Part shown: positions 63,550-64,000 of the stretch, piece by piece
How positions within the stretch are numbered: the first letter of the stretch is position 1
Layout of the letters: each line of letters begins with the position of its first letter
From: Drosophila miranda
Taxonomy: Eukaryota > Arthropoda > Insecta > Diptera > Drosophilidae
Direction: 5' to 3'
NCBI RefSeq assembly: GCF_003369915.1
Contig: NC_046673.1
Span: 15,856,001 to 15,920,000, forward strand
Length of the DNA: 64,000 bases
The notes under the pieces: model-generated
What the model was told of the DNA's origin: nothing
Database searches by the model: none
Seen by the model: only the letters and a program-made list of their open reading frames with translations
Translations under genes and position numbers: made by a program

Positions 63550-64000
63550 TTAGGCATCGGGGGGCATTTGGGGCATCTGGGGCATTTGGGGATCAGCTGC
63601 CTCCGAAGAATCTTGGTCCAGGGAAGGACCGTGAAAGAACACCTGTACATCCTCCAGGGGAGTGCTTTCGTCCTCGACGAACTCGATCTTAAGGATGTCC
63701 CGGCGAGGCTCCCAGTACTCCGCAAACTACAAGGCGACAAAGAGACCAAGAGAGAGAGTGGAAAGTGGAAGGGATCTGTAGCTTTAGGGACACTCACCAC
63801 GGTCTTGTAGGCGACCAAAAGCGGCGTGCAGTTGGCCAGAACGAGGCTCAGGGGATGGCCCACGGCCATTTCGGCCCGTGCGCGATAGACGTTGTGCAGC
63901 AGGGCGCCCGTAAGGAGGGGGCCCTCATTCACGCTGAGCTCCTGGATGTCCGGACAGCGCTGGACGATGTCCTGGACCTGGCTATCGGTCAAATTGTGGC
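63550..64000 (-). CDS. 3' end of a gene leaving the window, LRR-like
   Basis: Two exons, from the right edge to 63798 and then 63550-63726, join over a 71-nt intron in phase to the stop TAA. The visible 126 residues begin in a leucine-rich-repeat-like pattern (LTDSQVQDIVQRCPDIQELSV), of the sort found in F-box/LRR proteins, and end with an acidic tail carrying a short PQMPQMPQMP repeat. The N-terminus, and any F-box, lie outside the window. The family call rests on one repeat-like segment only. Confidence 0.65.

Overview
The window is nuclear DNA of an insect, almost certainly a Drosophila species. The genes have many short introns (about 60-70 nt) with GT..AG ends, and their products match the fly proteins Caf1-180, Crag and Axs in length and domain order. 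Intergenic DNA is full of simple repeats, and one dispersed repeat resembles the DINE-1/INE-1 family. In D. melanogaster these genes are, as far as I recall, X-linked (Muller A). An obscura-group species is a guess from sequence style only. There are no bacterial features and no CRISPR array.

Layout. 1-12.7 kb: gene-free, with simple repeats and a 115-bp minisatellite at 10.6-11.0 kb. 12.76-13.14 kb (-): an intronless 124-aa protein of unknown function. 17.08-17.28 kb (+): a broken copy of a HINT-type HIT-domain gene. 17.43-18.20 kb (-): a Rab-like-3 small GTPase. 19.41-23.24 kb (+): Caf1-180, the large CAF-1 subunit. 25.37-32.45 kb (-): Crag, a DENND4-type Rab GEF in 11 coding exons. 34.53-35.37 kb (-): a small single-pass membrane protein whose 5' leader probably starts near 37.3 kb. 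41.15-41.70 kb (-): an Ala/Pro/Thr-rich protein. 42.20-42.88 kb (+): a four-TM MARVEL-like protein. 43.09-45.50 kb (-): Axs, an anoctamin. 46-61 kb: no gene seen; AT-rich islands, simple repeats and a 1.07-kb repeat element at 59.7-60.8 kb. 61.27-62.47 kb (+): an uncharacterised 378-aa protein. 63.55 kb to the right edge (-): the 3' end of a gene that leaves the window.

Exon structures were assembled by hand from splice consensus and reading-frame phase, and every multi-exon gene closes in frame. Products cover chromatin assembly (Caf1-180), membrane traffic (Crag, Rab-like 3) and membrane proteins (Axs, MARVEL-like). They look like separate housekeeping or tissue genes, not one pathway. Promoter signals fit this: Axs has Ohler motif 1 plus motif 6, Crag has two motif-6 copies, and a DRE palindrome lies between the Rab-like gene and Caf1-180. 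I found no clear novel multi-gene system. The best leads are the HINT pseudogene, the stop-free 72-nt intron in Axs, the degenerate G3 motif of the Rab-like protein, the repeat element with internal tandem copies, and four uncharacterised proteins.
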